Of a DNA stretch of 64,000 bases, positions 45,090 to 54,089 are shown in pieces. The position numbers and the translations under genes are program-made. A model generated the notes under the pieces. That model searched no databases. It was not told where the DNA came from and worked only from the letters and a program-made list of their open reading frames with translations. The DNA is taken from positions 1,456,221 to 1,520,220 of the forward strand of contig NZ_JAGYPG010000001.1 of assembly GCF_018343625.1 (NCBI RefSeq), read 5' to 3'. Each line of letters opens with the position of its first letter. Within the stretch, counting starts at the first letter, position 1. This DNA is from Lederbergia citri. GTDB lineage: Bacteria > Bacillota > Bacilli > Bacillales > Bacillaceae_C.

Positions 45090-47379
45090 CTATACCTTCC
45101 TCCTTTAACAATTTAAATCCCTGTAAACAAACAGCATAAAAAAGAGGCTGGTATCGTATTTTTAAATACATGTTATAGTCCATCGCTTTAAACCCTTTGA
45201 AACTCGGATAAATATTTGCCTCGAGTATCCACGGGAACCCTTCTTCATCCAATGCAATATCTAAACCAAACTCAGCAAAATGACCTTCTTTTTTGTCCAT
45301 TAATTGACAAAATCTTCGGCAAAGCTCTACTATATTTTTTTGAATCTTTGTATACGAAAAATCTTTACCTGACTCTTGGATCACTTCTTCCAAGGTCATT
45401 GCTTTTCCACCACGGGCAATATTGGTCAGATCCTGATTCTCACCAGCTACTCTGCACTCTATACCAGAACATCTCCAGTTTTGTGGATCATATTTTTGCA
45501 TGACTACCCGAACATCAAATGGCCTGTCTTCTACCTTAATCAGCGGGATAAAAGTTTGATACAAATAGTTTGGGCTGACTACATCTAACCGATTCAATAA
45601 TTCTTCTAACGATTTAGCCTCATTAAAAAAATGTCGAACTCGAATACTTTTACTAAAATCAGATAATATAAACCTCTCTAGGTTGTTATTTTCATATTCA
45701 AGAATATAAATTCCACGGCCACGGGATAAGTGAACAGGCTTAATAATGATTTTTTGTTTTACTTTTACAAAATCTATTAGTTTCAAGATGTCATTTTTAT
45801 CTTTTAATAAATGAGTGGTAGGCAAATGTTTTTTTATTTCTGGTTCTTCCCTTAATAAATAAAGGTCGGATTTCTTAAAGTGGTGGGAATTGAACAATTT
45901 ATTATTAGTTATTTCAACTAACCGTTTAATCCGCTCTTGTTTTTGATGGAAATTTCTGCGGAATAATGTAGATGGAATTGGAGCTGAATCATATCTCCAA
46001 CTTTTTGCGACTGGATCATAGACCATGCCATAAGCAATATTCTCATCCCAGTCTATAGAGCGCGGGGAAAAAGCAATGACTAATCCTCCATATCTTTCAT
46101 ACTCTCCAAAGCGGTCTTCATATTTTCTCATATATTCAAGGTTATAATTCTGATTTTTTTCACCTAATAGGAAGCCAATTGAAGGTCCTAAAACGATTTT
46201 CCCATTAGAAATTTTAAATTGATACACTAAATCAGTAGGAATGTGCATTTTTTTTACAGCTGAAGTAGATAAATAGATTTCAACGGGAAAATTAAAAGAG
46301 TTATTACGTAAAACAACCGACTCTTCATTTATTTTAAGACGACATGTTTCTTCTTTAACTCCGAATAATATGGTCATTAAATCATTATTCCGGACAGAGG
46401 AGATAATCCCCTTTGGCAGCTTAATGATCATCTCATCATGATCAAATGTTTTTAATTTTACCCAGATATTAACCGATTGTTCATCTAAATCCTTTGAATG
46501 TTCACTGTCTGTTTCGGGAAGCAATGAATACTCATAGGGGGTTGGTTCTATTTCATTCTCTACCGTTTCACGATTTTTCATAATGAGGTCCTTTGCCAGC
46601 TCGATTGGCCATTCTATAATTTTTTTACATAATTCAGGATTCCAATCAGAAAGGTCATTTATTATGCTTCTCACGGTACAAAGTGAATTTAATTGAAATT
46701 CTCCAGACTTAGTGATGATAAATTCAAGCCCTATTTCATAAATCCCTGGATAATAATATTGAATGATCCTTAATATTTCTTGTGCAACCTTCCTTAATTC
46801 TTCCTCCGATTCTTCCTGAACCTTATTCTCTCCTACTGCGATTTCCATTGCTTTCAAAAACGAATATTTCTGATTATTTACATCCTTGCCGAATAGAACC
46901 GGTATTTGCCAATTCCCATCTGATAATTTTTGTCCCAATAAATAAATAGTAGATGAAGAAGTTTCCTTAGTATCATCCTCTACCATATATTTATCGAATA
47001 CTGAATACGATTTAATTAATTCATATAGATCTTCCTTTTTTATTAAATGATGTTCATTTATGATGTGTAAATCTTGATGCTGGGAAAGCTTCCTTATTTT
47101 TTTTATGTTTTCTTTTTTGTTATATTTCTTTGTACTATAGATGATTTCCGGAAGATCCACCTTTCCAACTTTGAATACTGAATCTCCATCGATTTTAATC
47201 GATTCTGCCCTAAAGTCATTTATAGAAACATTTTGTATTGTAAAAAATAATATATTAAGCTTGAGTTCTTCACCTTTTTTAGCGTATTGATAAATATATC
47301 CATCCCTCTTTCCAGTATTGCGGATTAACCGTCTCCATTCCCGCTTGGAAAGTAAGATCCCGACGGATTCCTTTTGCAT
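45055..47379 (-). CDS. Tandem YheC/YheD ATP-grasp protein (774 aa)
   Basis: Twice the usual size. Residues 1-280 resemble a YheC-type unit, but the glycine-rich nucleotide loop is not visible and the metal-site region reads IGLEFIITKSGEFQLNSLCT, so this half is probably inactive. Residues 305-774 are a full long-form protein: N-terminal domain ending GPSIGFLLGEKN, the MVYDPVAKSWRYDSAPIPSTLFRR block, IIKPVHLSRGRGI near 570-582, YLYQTFIPLIKVEDRPFDVRVVMQ and FGLDIALDEEGFPWILEANIYPS near 720-745. AGGAGG precedes ATG 47379. First gene of the three-gene operon. Confidence 0.88.
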   Translation of the reverse strand: MQKESVGILLSKREWRRLIRNTGKRDGYIYQYAKKGEELKLNILFFTIQNVSINDFRAESIKIDGDSVFKVGKVDLPEIIYSTKKYNKKENIKKIRKLSQHQDLHIINEHHLIKKEDLYELIKSYSVFDKYMVEDDTKETSSSTIYLLGQKLSDGNWQIPVLFGKDVNNQKYSFLKAMEIAVGENKVQEESEEELRKVAQEILRIIQYYYPGIYEIGLEFIITKSGEFQLNSLCTVRSIINDLSDWNPELCKKIIEWPIELAKDLIMKNRETVENEIEPTPYEYSLLPETDSEHSKDLDEQSVNIWVKLKTFDHDEMIIKLPKGIISSVRNNDLMTILFGVKEETCRLKINEESVVLRNNSFNFPVEIYLSTSAVKKMHIPTDLVYQFKISNGKIVLGPSIGFLLGEKNQNYNLEYMRKYEDRFGEYERYGGLVIAFSPRSIDWDENIAYGMVYDPVAKSWRYDSAPIPSTLFRRNFHQKQERIKRLVEITNNKLFNSHHFKKSDLYLLREEPEIKKHLPTTHLLKDKNDILKLIDFVKVKQKIIIKPVHLSRGRGIYILEYENNNLERFILSDFSKSIRVRHFFNEAKSLEELLNRLDVVSPNYLYQTFIPLIKVEDRPFDVRVVMQKYDPQNWRCSGIECRVAGENQDLTNIARGGKAMTLEEVIQESGKDFSYTKIQKNIVELCRRFCQLMDKKEGHFAEFGLDIALDEEGFPWILEANIYPSFKGFKAMDYNMYLKIRYQPLFYAVCLQGFKLLKEEGIDEVYNHNQLYI

Positions 47380-47504
47380 TTCCTGAGCCTCCTAGAGTGA
47401 ATTATTATGTCCCTAATCATAAAATATATATTCATTCCCTTTAGAAAGTGTATAGGCAAAGCCTGTATTACTTCATGATGTAAATATCTATATATTTTTG
47501 AAAA

Positions 47505-47543
47505 AAGATGACAGCTAACTTAGAAAACCAGCTGTCACCTTTT
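47505..47543 (-). terminator. Terminator of the sulfotransferase gene
   Basis: GGTGACAGCTGG and AGCTGTCATC pair across a short loop and are followed by TTTTTT on the minus strand, just after the stop. Confidence 0.8.
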
Positions 47544-47544
47544 T

Positions 47545-48315
47545 TCAAATTTTATCCAAAGGGTAATTTAGTTGTTCCATAACATTCCAACATTTTATTC
47601 CAATATGATGTAGAGTATTTGGATCAGTCGTTCCCTTTTTAATACCACCACTTATTTTAACATTTAGTACACTATTCAATTCTTCTATAGTGATATCAGC
47701 TACATCTAAGAGCATATTTACAGCTTCCGGTTTTTTCTCGATAATGTCTTCATACTTTAGAAAGTACGTTTCAGGATCCTTTTTTGCAAAATCAATATAA
47801 TATGTTACATGATCTATCCATTTCTGTGTAAACTCATCTATGGAATTATTATACATTTCCTTTCTTAAATTCTTGGAATGGCTTTTCCATACGTCTCTAG
47901 GATCACGAACAAGTAATATAATTTTAGTTTTAGGATAGCATTCTCTAAATAATTTCAGTTCAGCTGGACCGTATCTTACTTCTTTAAACCCGATGATATC
48001 ATGGGTTTTACTATGTTCCTCATATAGATTATCTAAAAAAGCTTTCACTGAATGATGAACGGCATTTTTAATAAATTTATTGGATGGGGACATACAAGCA
48101 ATCCAATTAGATGGATTTTCATTTTCATTAAAATAATATTTTCTTTGTTTTTCATACTTGCTTGAAAAATTGCTTAGCTTCTTTTGAATTTTACAAAAAT
48201 CTGTTAAAACTCCATTATGCTCTCCCCAAATTAATGTTTTCTTTCTGACATTAAATATTCGCTGTAACAGCGTAGATCCTGAACGATGATTAGCTGCAGA
48301 AATCAAAACATCCAT
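47545..48315 (-). CDS. PAPS-dependent sulfotransferase
   Basis: 256 residues. The 5'-phosphosulfate loop HRSGSTLLQRIF at 10-21 and the 3'-phosphate motif LLVRDPRDVWKSHS near 134-147 mark a Golgi-type/P-loop sulfotransferase that moves sulfate from PAPS to an acceptor hydroxyl or amine. The acceptor is unknown; a glycan or surface protein is likely from context. cysC and sat, which make PAPS, lie 2-4 kb away. GTGGAGTG site before ATG 48315. Confidence 0.88.
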   Translation of the reverse strand: MDVLISAANHRSGSTLLQRIFNVRKKTLIWGEHNGVLTDFCKIQKKLSNFSSKYEKQRKYYFNENENPSNWIACMSPSNKFIKNAVHHSVKAFLDNLYEEHSKTHDIIGFKEVRYGPAELKLFRECYPKTKIILLVRDPRDVWKSHSKNLRKEMYNNSIDEFTQKWIDHVTYYIDFAKKDPETYFLKYEDIIEKKPEAVNMLLDVADITIEELNSVLNVKISGGIKKGTTDPNTLHHIGIKCWNVMEQLNYPLDKI

Positions 48316-48490
48316 CTATTTCACTCCACTTTCTAAGGTTTGAAAATCTATTGATCCCAAAAAAAATTTTTTCAAACTTTTCTAGAGAAGGTAATATGAT
48401 CTATAGTAATCTACTAATATATTTCTAGTTTTTTTATTCATTTTTTTGTTAGAATATCTCCTTTTGATATACCCCACGATAATAAAATAC

Positions 48491-49162
48491 TCAATTGGGA
48501 GCTTGAATAACATGAGGTACATAATTATCCGTTTTCATTAAATTAGAACACTTTTTTAGAAGTTTTTTTTCAGTTACTTTCCATGTATGGTCATTAACGT
48601 CCTTTCTTAAATAGGTATAATTATATGGATTTGTTGAATGGATAATAAAACCATTTTTTTTTGCATTTCTTAAAAAATTCGAGTCTTCTCCCGTATTTTT
48701 TGCTGGAAACTGAACGGTTTCAAAGACTCTTTTTTTAAAAATAATGGTCCCCCCACCAATTAGCATGCCAGCTTTTCGGATACACAGAGTTTTATTCATT
48801 GGAAAATAAGTAAAAATTTTTGATTTACCTACGATATCAGCCTGTTTATCCTGAAATACTTGCATTGCTTGGGCTAAATAGTACGGAGAATAATAATCAT
48901 CATCATCAAATTTTGCAATAATATCATATTTTGCTTGATTAACTGCAAAATTCAAACATTGTCCTAAAGTAACTTTCTCAGGAAGTTGAAACACAGAAAC
49001 ATCAGAATACTCATTGGCCTTCTGTTCCCATTCTTTAATTTCCAGGTCATCTCGGTTGAGAATAATGATCAGTTCCTTGTTATCCCAATCTTGGCGTGAA
49101 TAATTTTTAAATATATTATCCATTAGTAACGGTTTATTCGTACAGGTAACAATAGAAACCAA
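48491..49162 (-). CDS. Family 2-like glycosyltransferase
   Basis: 223 residues, paralogue of the product of 39971-40684: VSIVTCTNK start, DWDNKELIIILNRDD, TLGQCLNFAV, FDDDDYYSPYYLAQAMQVF near 87-105, GGGTIIFKKRVF, TGEDSNFLRNA. A GT-A inverting transferase; sugars unknown. The start is TTG 49162 with AAAGGAG upstream. Lies between the sulfotransferase and the TauE/SafE transporter genes. Confidence 0.85.
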   Translation of the reverse strand: MVSIVTCTNKPLLMDNIFKNYSRQDWDNKELIIILNRDDLEIKEWEQKANEYSDVSVFQLPEKVTLGQCLNFAVNQAKYDIIAKFDDDDYYSPYYLAQAMQVFQDKQADIVGKSKIFTYFPMNKTLCIRKAGMLIGGGTIIFKKRVFETVQFPAKNTGEDSNFLRNAKKNGFIIHSTNPYNYTYLRKDVNDHTWKVTEKKLLKKCSNLMKTDNYVPHVIQAPN

Positions 49163-49349
49163 ACTGCAATTCTCCTTTCAACTAATTTTTTTGCCCTTCT
49201 TGAATTTATTGTTTTATCAGAAAAGTGTACTTTTTTTTGACGTTTCCAATATATTATCGTGTTGAGCAAGGTGACAGTATAAAAGCTCACATTTTCAGTA
49301 GCAAGAATAGCTTGCTATCCCTTTTACGCAAAATATTCAGCTATTTTTA

Positions 49350-50117
49350 CTAGAATATAAGTTTTATACCGCTTATGAATATAATCACTCCTATAATAAT
49401 TCTAAGTGGTTTTGCAGGTACTTTTGTTGAAAGTTTACTTCCTAGTATAACTCCGGGTATTGATCCTATTAAAAGATTAGCCGCCAACAGATAATCTACA
49501 TTTCCAAGACCTGCATGTAGTAAACCTGCAACAGTGACTAATGCAAATGCATGAGCAATATCTGTTCCAACGACTTTCGATGCTCTTATTCGATAAATGT
49601 ACACAAATGCAAGTGCAAATAAAGATCCTGACCCAATCGATGTAAGTCCAACGATAAACCCTAATAAGAAACCAACCACTATGGTTAGCCTTTTTTTTCC
49701 TTTTATTGGATCTGACTCCCTAATTTCAGTTTTAAAGTGATTACTAAAAAAGTTTTGAAAAATCATTGCAGCTGCAACGAAAACGAGAACATACCCAATA
49801 GAATGCTTGATAATCTGTTCCTGATTTTGAAAATAAAAATCAAAAAACTTTAGTAATACGATAGCAATTATCGCACCAGGAATACTTCCGAAAGACAAAT
49901 ACAAAACCAACCTACCTTTGATAGTCTTCTGTCTCCAATGTTGGATTGTTCCAAACAATTTTGTTACGGAATTATATAAAAGGTCGGTTCCAACAGCTAC
50001 GACAGGGTTTATCCCTATTAGCATTAATGTTGGAGTTAACAGTGATGCTCCCCCTACTCCAGTCAAACCAACTAAAAATCCAACAACCAATCCCATAACA
50101 ATAATTCCTATTTCCAT
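49350..50117 (-). CDS. TauE/SafE-family membrane transporter
   Basis: About 255 residues and eight predicted transmembrane helices in two halves, each with a glycine-rich motif (GFLVGLTGVGGASLLTP at the start and GFIVGLTSIGSGSLFALAF near 155-175). Family members export sulfite or sulfoacetate or take up sulfate-like anions. Next to sat, cysC and a sulfotransferase, sulfate uptake or export of a sulfur anion fits. ATG 50117 is preferred because GGGGA lies seven bases upstream; GTG 50123 is too close. Confidence 0.82.
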   Translation of the reverse strand: MEIGIIVMGLVVGFLVGLTGVGGASLLTPTLMLIGINPVVAVGTDLLYNSVTKLFGTIQHWRQKTIKGRLVLYLSFGSIPGAIIAIVLLKFFDFYFQNQEQIIKHSIGYVLVFVAAAMIFQNFFSNHFKTEIRESDPIKGKKRLTIVVGFLLGFIVGLTSIGSGSLFALAFVYIYRIRASKVVGTDIAHAFALVTVAGLLHAGLGNVDYLLAANLLIGSIPGVILGSKLSTKVPAKPLRIIIGVIIFISGIKLIF

Positions 50118-50123
50118 TTTCAC

Positions 50124-50508
50124 TTCCCCAATCGAGTTCTTATCAGACTCATCGGATTAAATATGTTTACAGATTGTAAATAACGTTTAAAACATGTCTT
50201 GCTATTAGTGATTTATCTTTTTACAGAGTATGTAAAATGAATTTAAGTTGGACTAGTTAATTTGCTGAAAAACGGCCTCCATTCGCAAAAGTACTATCCA
50301 TAATAATGAATCATTGATCAGATACGTGTTATTTACTAATTCTATAAGATTTATTAATTTAACCCGGAAATAAAAAATAATTTTAATACTTATATACCTG
50401 TGCTTATGCTTGTTTTCTATTTTTGCCGTTGCCACTACAACAATCCAATCATAAATTAAATTCGGTATACTACTATTTTTATAGTTGAATATGTGGAAAA
50501 CATATTTG
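50124..50508. other. Divergent regulatory region before cysC
   Basis: AT-rich, no supported gene on either strand. CATAAATTA at 50450-50458 fits the sigma-K -10 pattern but its upstream AC is 14 bases away, so the match is weak. cysC leader follows. Confidence 0.35.
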
Positions 50509-50524
50509 AAAGGAGGATGGTATC

Positions 50525-51157
50525 TTGAATAATGATGGGGAATCCGAGAGTAACGTTGTCTGGCATCAATCATCGATAAAAAAAGAAGATCGAGAAAAAC
50601 AACATAACCATAAAAGTATAATGATTTGGTTTACTGGACTATCAGGTTCCGGAAAGTCAACCGTAGCCAATGCTCTTCAGCATAAATTATTCGAAAAAAA
50701 CATCAATGCTTATTTATTGGATGGGGATAATCTCCGTTATGGCATTAATAAAGATCTCTCATTCACTGCTAAGGATAGACAAGAAAATATGAGGAGAACA
50801 GCAGAAATAGGTAAATTGTTTGTAGATGCTGGAGTTGTCGTACTTGCTGCACTTATATCTCCATTTGAAAAAGAGCGGTTAAATGCACGAAGACTATTTA
50901 AACCAGATGAATTTATTGAGGTTTATATAAAGTGTTCACTGCTGGAATGTGAAAACAGGGATCCAAAAGGACTATACAAAAAGGCAAGAAAAGGCGAAAT
51001 AAAAAATTTCACTGGAATCGATCAGCCTTATGAAGAACCGCAAAATCCAGAAATCGTCATTGATACAAATGAATTATCGATTGATGAATCTGTAGAAATC
51101 CTCTCATCTTACCTTTTCGATAAAGTGAAACTTCACATTGTGGGGTCTATTAAGTGA
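50525..51157 (+). CDS. cysC: Adenylylsulfate (APS) kinase
   Basis: Phosphorylates APS to PAPS. 210 residues with P-loop WFTGLSGSGKST near 35-46, LLDGDNLRYGINKDLSF, RRTAEIGKLFVDAGVVVLAALISPF and GLYKKARKGEIKNFTGIDQPYE typical of CysC. The start is TTG 50525 with AAGGAGG eight bases upstream. Followed after 197 bases by sat. No PAPS reductase is seen nearby, so PAPS probably feeds the sulfotransferase. Confidence 0.95.
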   Translation: MNNDGESESNVVWHQSSIKKEDREKQHNHKSIMIWFTGLSGSGKSTVANALQHKLFEKNINAYLLDGDNLRYGINKDLSFTAKDRQENMRRTAEIGKLFVDAGVVVLAALISPFEKERLNARRLFKPDEFIEVYIKCSLLECENRDPKGLYKKARKGEIKNFTGIDQPYEEPQNPEIVIDTNELSIDESVEILSSYLFDKVKLHIVGSIK

Positions 51158-51354
51158 TAATAGGGGCTTACGAGAAGTAGCACATAGTCAACGACACCAT
51201 GACGTAGCTCCCTTAGTCTATATCCCTAAGTTCGATCCTTTACTGACGGTCCTTACACATTTACTCCTTCAGTTCCATAACTGCTTGAGAATGGGTTACT
51301 GCCCTATAATCTGCGATAGGTATGCTTGCGCTAAATACAAGGGAGTGATTGATT
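51158..51354. other. Spacer between cysC and sat
   Basis: 197 bases with short inverted repeats, without supported coding sequence. Possibly part of the intergenic repeat family (ends GCGATAGG then the sat ribosome site AAGGGAG). Confidence 0.35.
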
Positions 51355-52494
51355 TTGACATTAAGTGTTCCTCATGGCGGAACGTTAGTTAATCAAATAG
51401 ATTTAGATTACAATACTTCTGCCCTTTCTAGTGAAATTGAAATAGATTCAATGGCCCTTTCAGACTTAGAATTAATTGCGAATGGAGCATATAGTCCACT
51501 TGTTGGCTTTCTAGGAAAAGAAGACTATGAATCTGTAATAGAGAACATTAGATTAGCAAATGGGGTTGTTTGGAGTATCCCGATTACCCTTCCCGTTTCT
51601 GAAGAGGATGCACAGAAACTAAGGATAGGTGAAATGGTAAAGCTAGTGTATAATAATGAAACTTACGGTGTATTAGAACTACAAGAACTTTATGTAGCCA
51701 ATAAAACATTAGAAGCTGAAAAAGTGTATCAAACAACAGATCCCAATCACCCTGGTGTCAAAAAACTATTTGAACGTCCAAGTGTATATGCAGCAGGACC
51801 TATATTATTAATAAAAATCCCACCAAAAAATCCTATTTATAATCACTACTACAAAACTCCATCGGAAACAAGAAAGGAATTTGAAAGAAAACATTGGAAT
51901 AAGGTAGTCGGATTCCAAACAAGAAATCCAGTTCATAGAGCCCATGAGTATATTCAAAAGACAGCATTAGAAATAGTTGATGGCTTGTTCTTAAACCCCT
52001 TAGTTGGTGAAACAAAAGCAGATGATATACCAGCAAATATTCGAATGGATAGTTACGAAGCATTATTAAAAAACTATTATCCAAAAGACCGGGTATTTTT
52101 AAGCGTATTTATTGCGTCCATGAGATACGCCGGACCAAAAGAAGCTATATTCCATGCCCTTGTCCGAAAAAATTATGGCTGTACACATTTTATCGTTGGA
52201 AGAGATCATGCTGGAGTCGGTGATTATTATGGTACTTATGACGCACAAAAAATCTTTACTCAATTCGGCTTGGAAGAGATTGGGATTATGATACTCTCCT
52301 TTGAACATAGTTTTTATTGTACAAAGTGTAAAAATATGGCTTCAAGTAAAACGTGCCCACATGACAAAAAAGACCATATACACCTTTCAGGAACAAAGGT
52401 TCGAGAAATGCTTCGAACTGGGATTACCCCACCTCCTGAATTTAGTCGTCCCGAAGTGGTTGAAATCTTAATAAAAGGTTTAAAAAATTCATAA
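51355..52494 (+). CDS. sat: Sulfate adenylyltransferase
   Basis: ATP sulfurylase, forming APS from sulfate and ATP. 379 residues. Signatures: [13 protein letters not shown] at the start, [13 protein letters not shown] near 183-195 with the HxxH pair, [38 protein letters not shown], and the Zn-type [15 protein letters not shown] near 322-337. The start is TTG 51355 with AAGGGAG nine bases upstream. Works with cysC. Confidence 0.95.
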   Translation: MTLSVPHGGTLVNQIDLDYNTSALSSEIEIDSMALSDLELIANGAYSPLVGFLGKEDYESVIENIRLANGVVWSIPITLPVSEEDAQKLRIGEMVKLVYNNETYGVLELQELYVANKTLEAEKVYQTTDPNHPGVKKLFERPSVYAAGPILLIKIPPKNPIYNHYYKTPSETRKEFERKHWNKVVGFQTRNPVHRAHEYIQKTALEIVDGLFLNPLVGETKADDIPANIRMDSYEALLKNYYPKDRVFLSVFIASMRYAGPKEAIFHALVRKNYGCTHFIVGRDHAGVGDYYGTYDAQKIFTQFGLEEIGIMILSFEHSFYCTKCKNMASSKTCPHDKKDHIHLSGTKVREMLRTGITPPPEFSRPEVVEILIKGLKNS

Positions 52495-52572
52495 GAACAA
52501 AAGTGTAATTGGATGGAAATAACTTAGTCAAAAATAATCAACAAATCAGAAATTAATAATAAGCTAACCATG

Positions 52573-52613
52573 AAAAAAGAACTGTTTTCTTTTTGAATCA
52601 GCTCTTTTTTTTG
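52573..52613 (+). terminator. Terminator of sat
   Basis: AAAAAAGAaCTG and CAGcTCTTTTTT pair with one mismatch across a 15-base loop, ending in a T-run, 79 bases after the sat stop. Confidence 0.6.
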
Positions 52614-52665
52614 AATTCGAATCCACCCAATCCTACGCTCTTTATTATTAATGAGGTATTTTTTA

Positions 52666-52767
52666 TTGAACAATCCACTAGGAAAAGGGAATCAAAGTTT
52701 TCTGTTGCGTCAAAATCCCTTAACAGCCAATAGTATTCCAGAAACGAAACATGGTAGATTCTTTTAA
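52666..52767 (+). pseudogene. N-terminal remnant of a YheC/YheD ATP-grasp gene
   Basis: From TTG 52666, after a GAGGTA site, the frame reads NNPLGKGNQSFLLRQNPLTA then NSIPETK, which is the short-form family N-terminus, and stops at 52765-52767. Nothing of the ATP-grasp core follows. Confidence 0.8.
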
Positions 52768-52832
52768 TAGTTATGAATATGTATATATTTAAAAGCCACG
52801 AAGCATTCTATTGTTAATTTGAAAAACAAATT

Positions 52833-52873
52833 AAAGCGTCGCGGAATAGCTAAACTCCTTCCTTAGACGCTTT
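52833..52873 (-). terminator. Possible terminator of the ATP-grasp gene at 52923
   Basis: AAAGCGTC and GACGCTTT, an 8-bp stem with a 25-base spacer, followed by AATTTGTTTTT on the minus strand. Confidence 0.45.
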
Positions 52874-52922
52874 GGATCATTCCCTATTATGATTTCTGTT
52901 CTTCCATTTTTATTAAATATTG

Positions 52923-53675
52923 CTACTTCTTATTTTTGTGAAAGTTTTTAATTTTCCAATACATAGTTTTATCTTTTAATTTATAAAAATGACTCATAGA
53001 CGGACGTAAATTTGCCTCTATAATCCAAATATGACCATGTGTGTCTAAACCAATATCGAATCCGAAAATACGCTGCTTTTTGTAGTAGCGCCCTAGACTA
53101 TCGGTTGCAAGTAAGGTTATTCGATCGATTTCGGAAAGCAAGGAATTAAGATTATTATCTGGAATAACTAGGAGGGACTCATGTATCGCTTTTTCAATAG
53201 GGAGTGTAGTACCGCCACTTAGTCCATTATTGGTCACAAAGAAACCATCCCCTGCCAATTTTGCCACCTTCCCGGTCACTATCCATAAACCCGAATCTTC
53301 GCACTTCTGGACAATAACGCGTATATCGAGTGGGGATTGGTTTATTTTTAGTAGGGAAATGTAACTTTGTATTAAATAATTACGGGACCCCATCTTCTCC
53401 TCTAAATAGGCGTAAGTTTGATCTCTTCCTATAAATAGGTCCTTTCTATCTTTATAATGGATTTCGTACTTATCGTCACCCAGTGAAGATAGTTTGTAAA
53501 TGTTTCTTCCCTTGAACCCACCAGACGGTTTTAAAATCACTTTACTTTCCTTATCGACAATATCCCATAAGGTACTTTCCGAAAATTTACGTGTATCTGG
53601 CAGATGACTGTGTAATGCTTCATTTTCCTTCAGAATTGAGTATTTTTTCCATTTATTGTTAACAAAATATGCCAT
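52923..53675 (-). CDS. YheC/YheD-family ATP-grasp protein (short form, 250 aa)
   Basis: Short-form member: NNKWKKYSIL N-terminus, ILKPSGGFKGRNI nucleotide loop near 47-59 with the last glycine replaced by Asn, YLIQSYISLLKINQSPLDIRVIVQ, LAGDGFFVTNNGLSGG, and FGFDIGLDTHGHIWIIEANLRPS near 205-227. Predicted ATP-dependent ligase, substrate unknown. A weak ribosome site lies before ATG 53675. It is flanked on both sides by plus-strand N-terminal remnants of the same family and upstream by the PEP-mutase-like pseudogene. Confidence 0.86.
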   Translation of the reverse strand: MAYFVNNKWKKYSILKENEALHSHLPDTRKFSESTLWDIVDKESKVILKPSGGFKGRNIYKLSSLGDDKYEIHYKDRKDLFIGRDQTYAYLEEKMGSRNYLIQSYISLLKINQSPLDIRVIVQKCEDSGLWIVTGKVAKLAGDGFFVTNNGLSGGTTLPIEKAIHESLLVIPDNNLNSLLSEIDRITLLATDSLGRYYKKQRIFGFDIGLDTHGHIWIIEANLRPSMSHFYKLKDKTMYWKIKNFHKNKK

Positions 53676-53727
53676 TATCCATCAATTCCTTTTTTAGAAT
53701 GGATCTTATGATATTTTTCCACTAAAG

Positions 53728-54084
53728 TTAAAATCCCTCAATATCATCCTTGTTAAGGTCACCAAGGTTGGACCCGATAAATGCCTGAAAACCAGACTTT
53801 TTCTGTGCATTAGTATTGCAAGCGACACCTGCCTGCTTGTAAACTCCTGTACGTTTAAGTGCATCTTAATATCCCCAGCCTGCAATAAAAGCACCAACTC
53901 TAGCTATAACAATAAAATCTACTTCTTGCTTATCTATCATCGCTATTATTTTTCTGTAAAATTCTTCAATCGATCCGAGGGGCCGTGTTTCTCCGTTGAC
54001 TTTCTCCACAAATTTTGCGGAAAATCCGTTATAAGCTTCCATCAGAATTCGGTATTGCTGGCATTTATCGAATTTTTCAACTTT
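53728..54084 (-). pseudogene. Decayed PEP mutase / isocitrate lyase-family gene
   Basis: The minus-strand frame reads RPLGSIEEFYRKI, then DFIVIARVGAFIAGWGY, a TAA stop at 53866-53868, then DALKRTGVYKQAGV and NKDDIEGF. This follows the phosphoenolpyruvate phosphonomutase pattern (IEEF, DF.I.AR.EA.IAGWG..EALKRA..Y..AGAD, DIE.F). The N-terminal catalytic part is missing, the family glutamate after AR is Gly, and the AGAD segment is altered. Function is lost. It would have made the C-P bond of phosphonates. Confidence 0.65.
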
Positions 54085-54089
54085 TCATT

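Noticed and set aside
30699..47379. Antibiotic or lasso/graspetide biosynthetic cluster built on ATP-grasp ligases
   Set aside because: Graspetide ligases come with short precursor genes having repeated acidic cores. No such precursor is seen, and the ligases belong to the YheC/YheD coat family by their LGKW and EVN motifs.
50253..50573. Minus-strand 106-residue frame upstream of cysC
   Set aside because: No ribosome site, odd composition, and it overlaps the cysC start; treated as chance.
50525..52494. sat and cysC as ordinary assimilatory sulfate reduction
   Set aside because: Not excluded, but no reductase, sulfite reductase or siroheme genes accompany them, while a sulfotransferase does; sulfation is the better reading.
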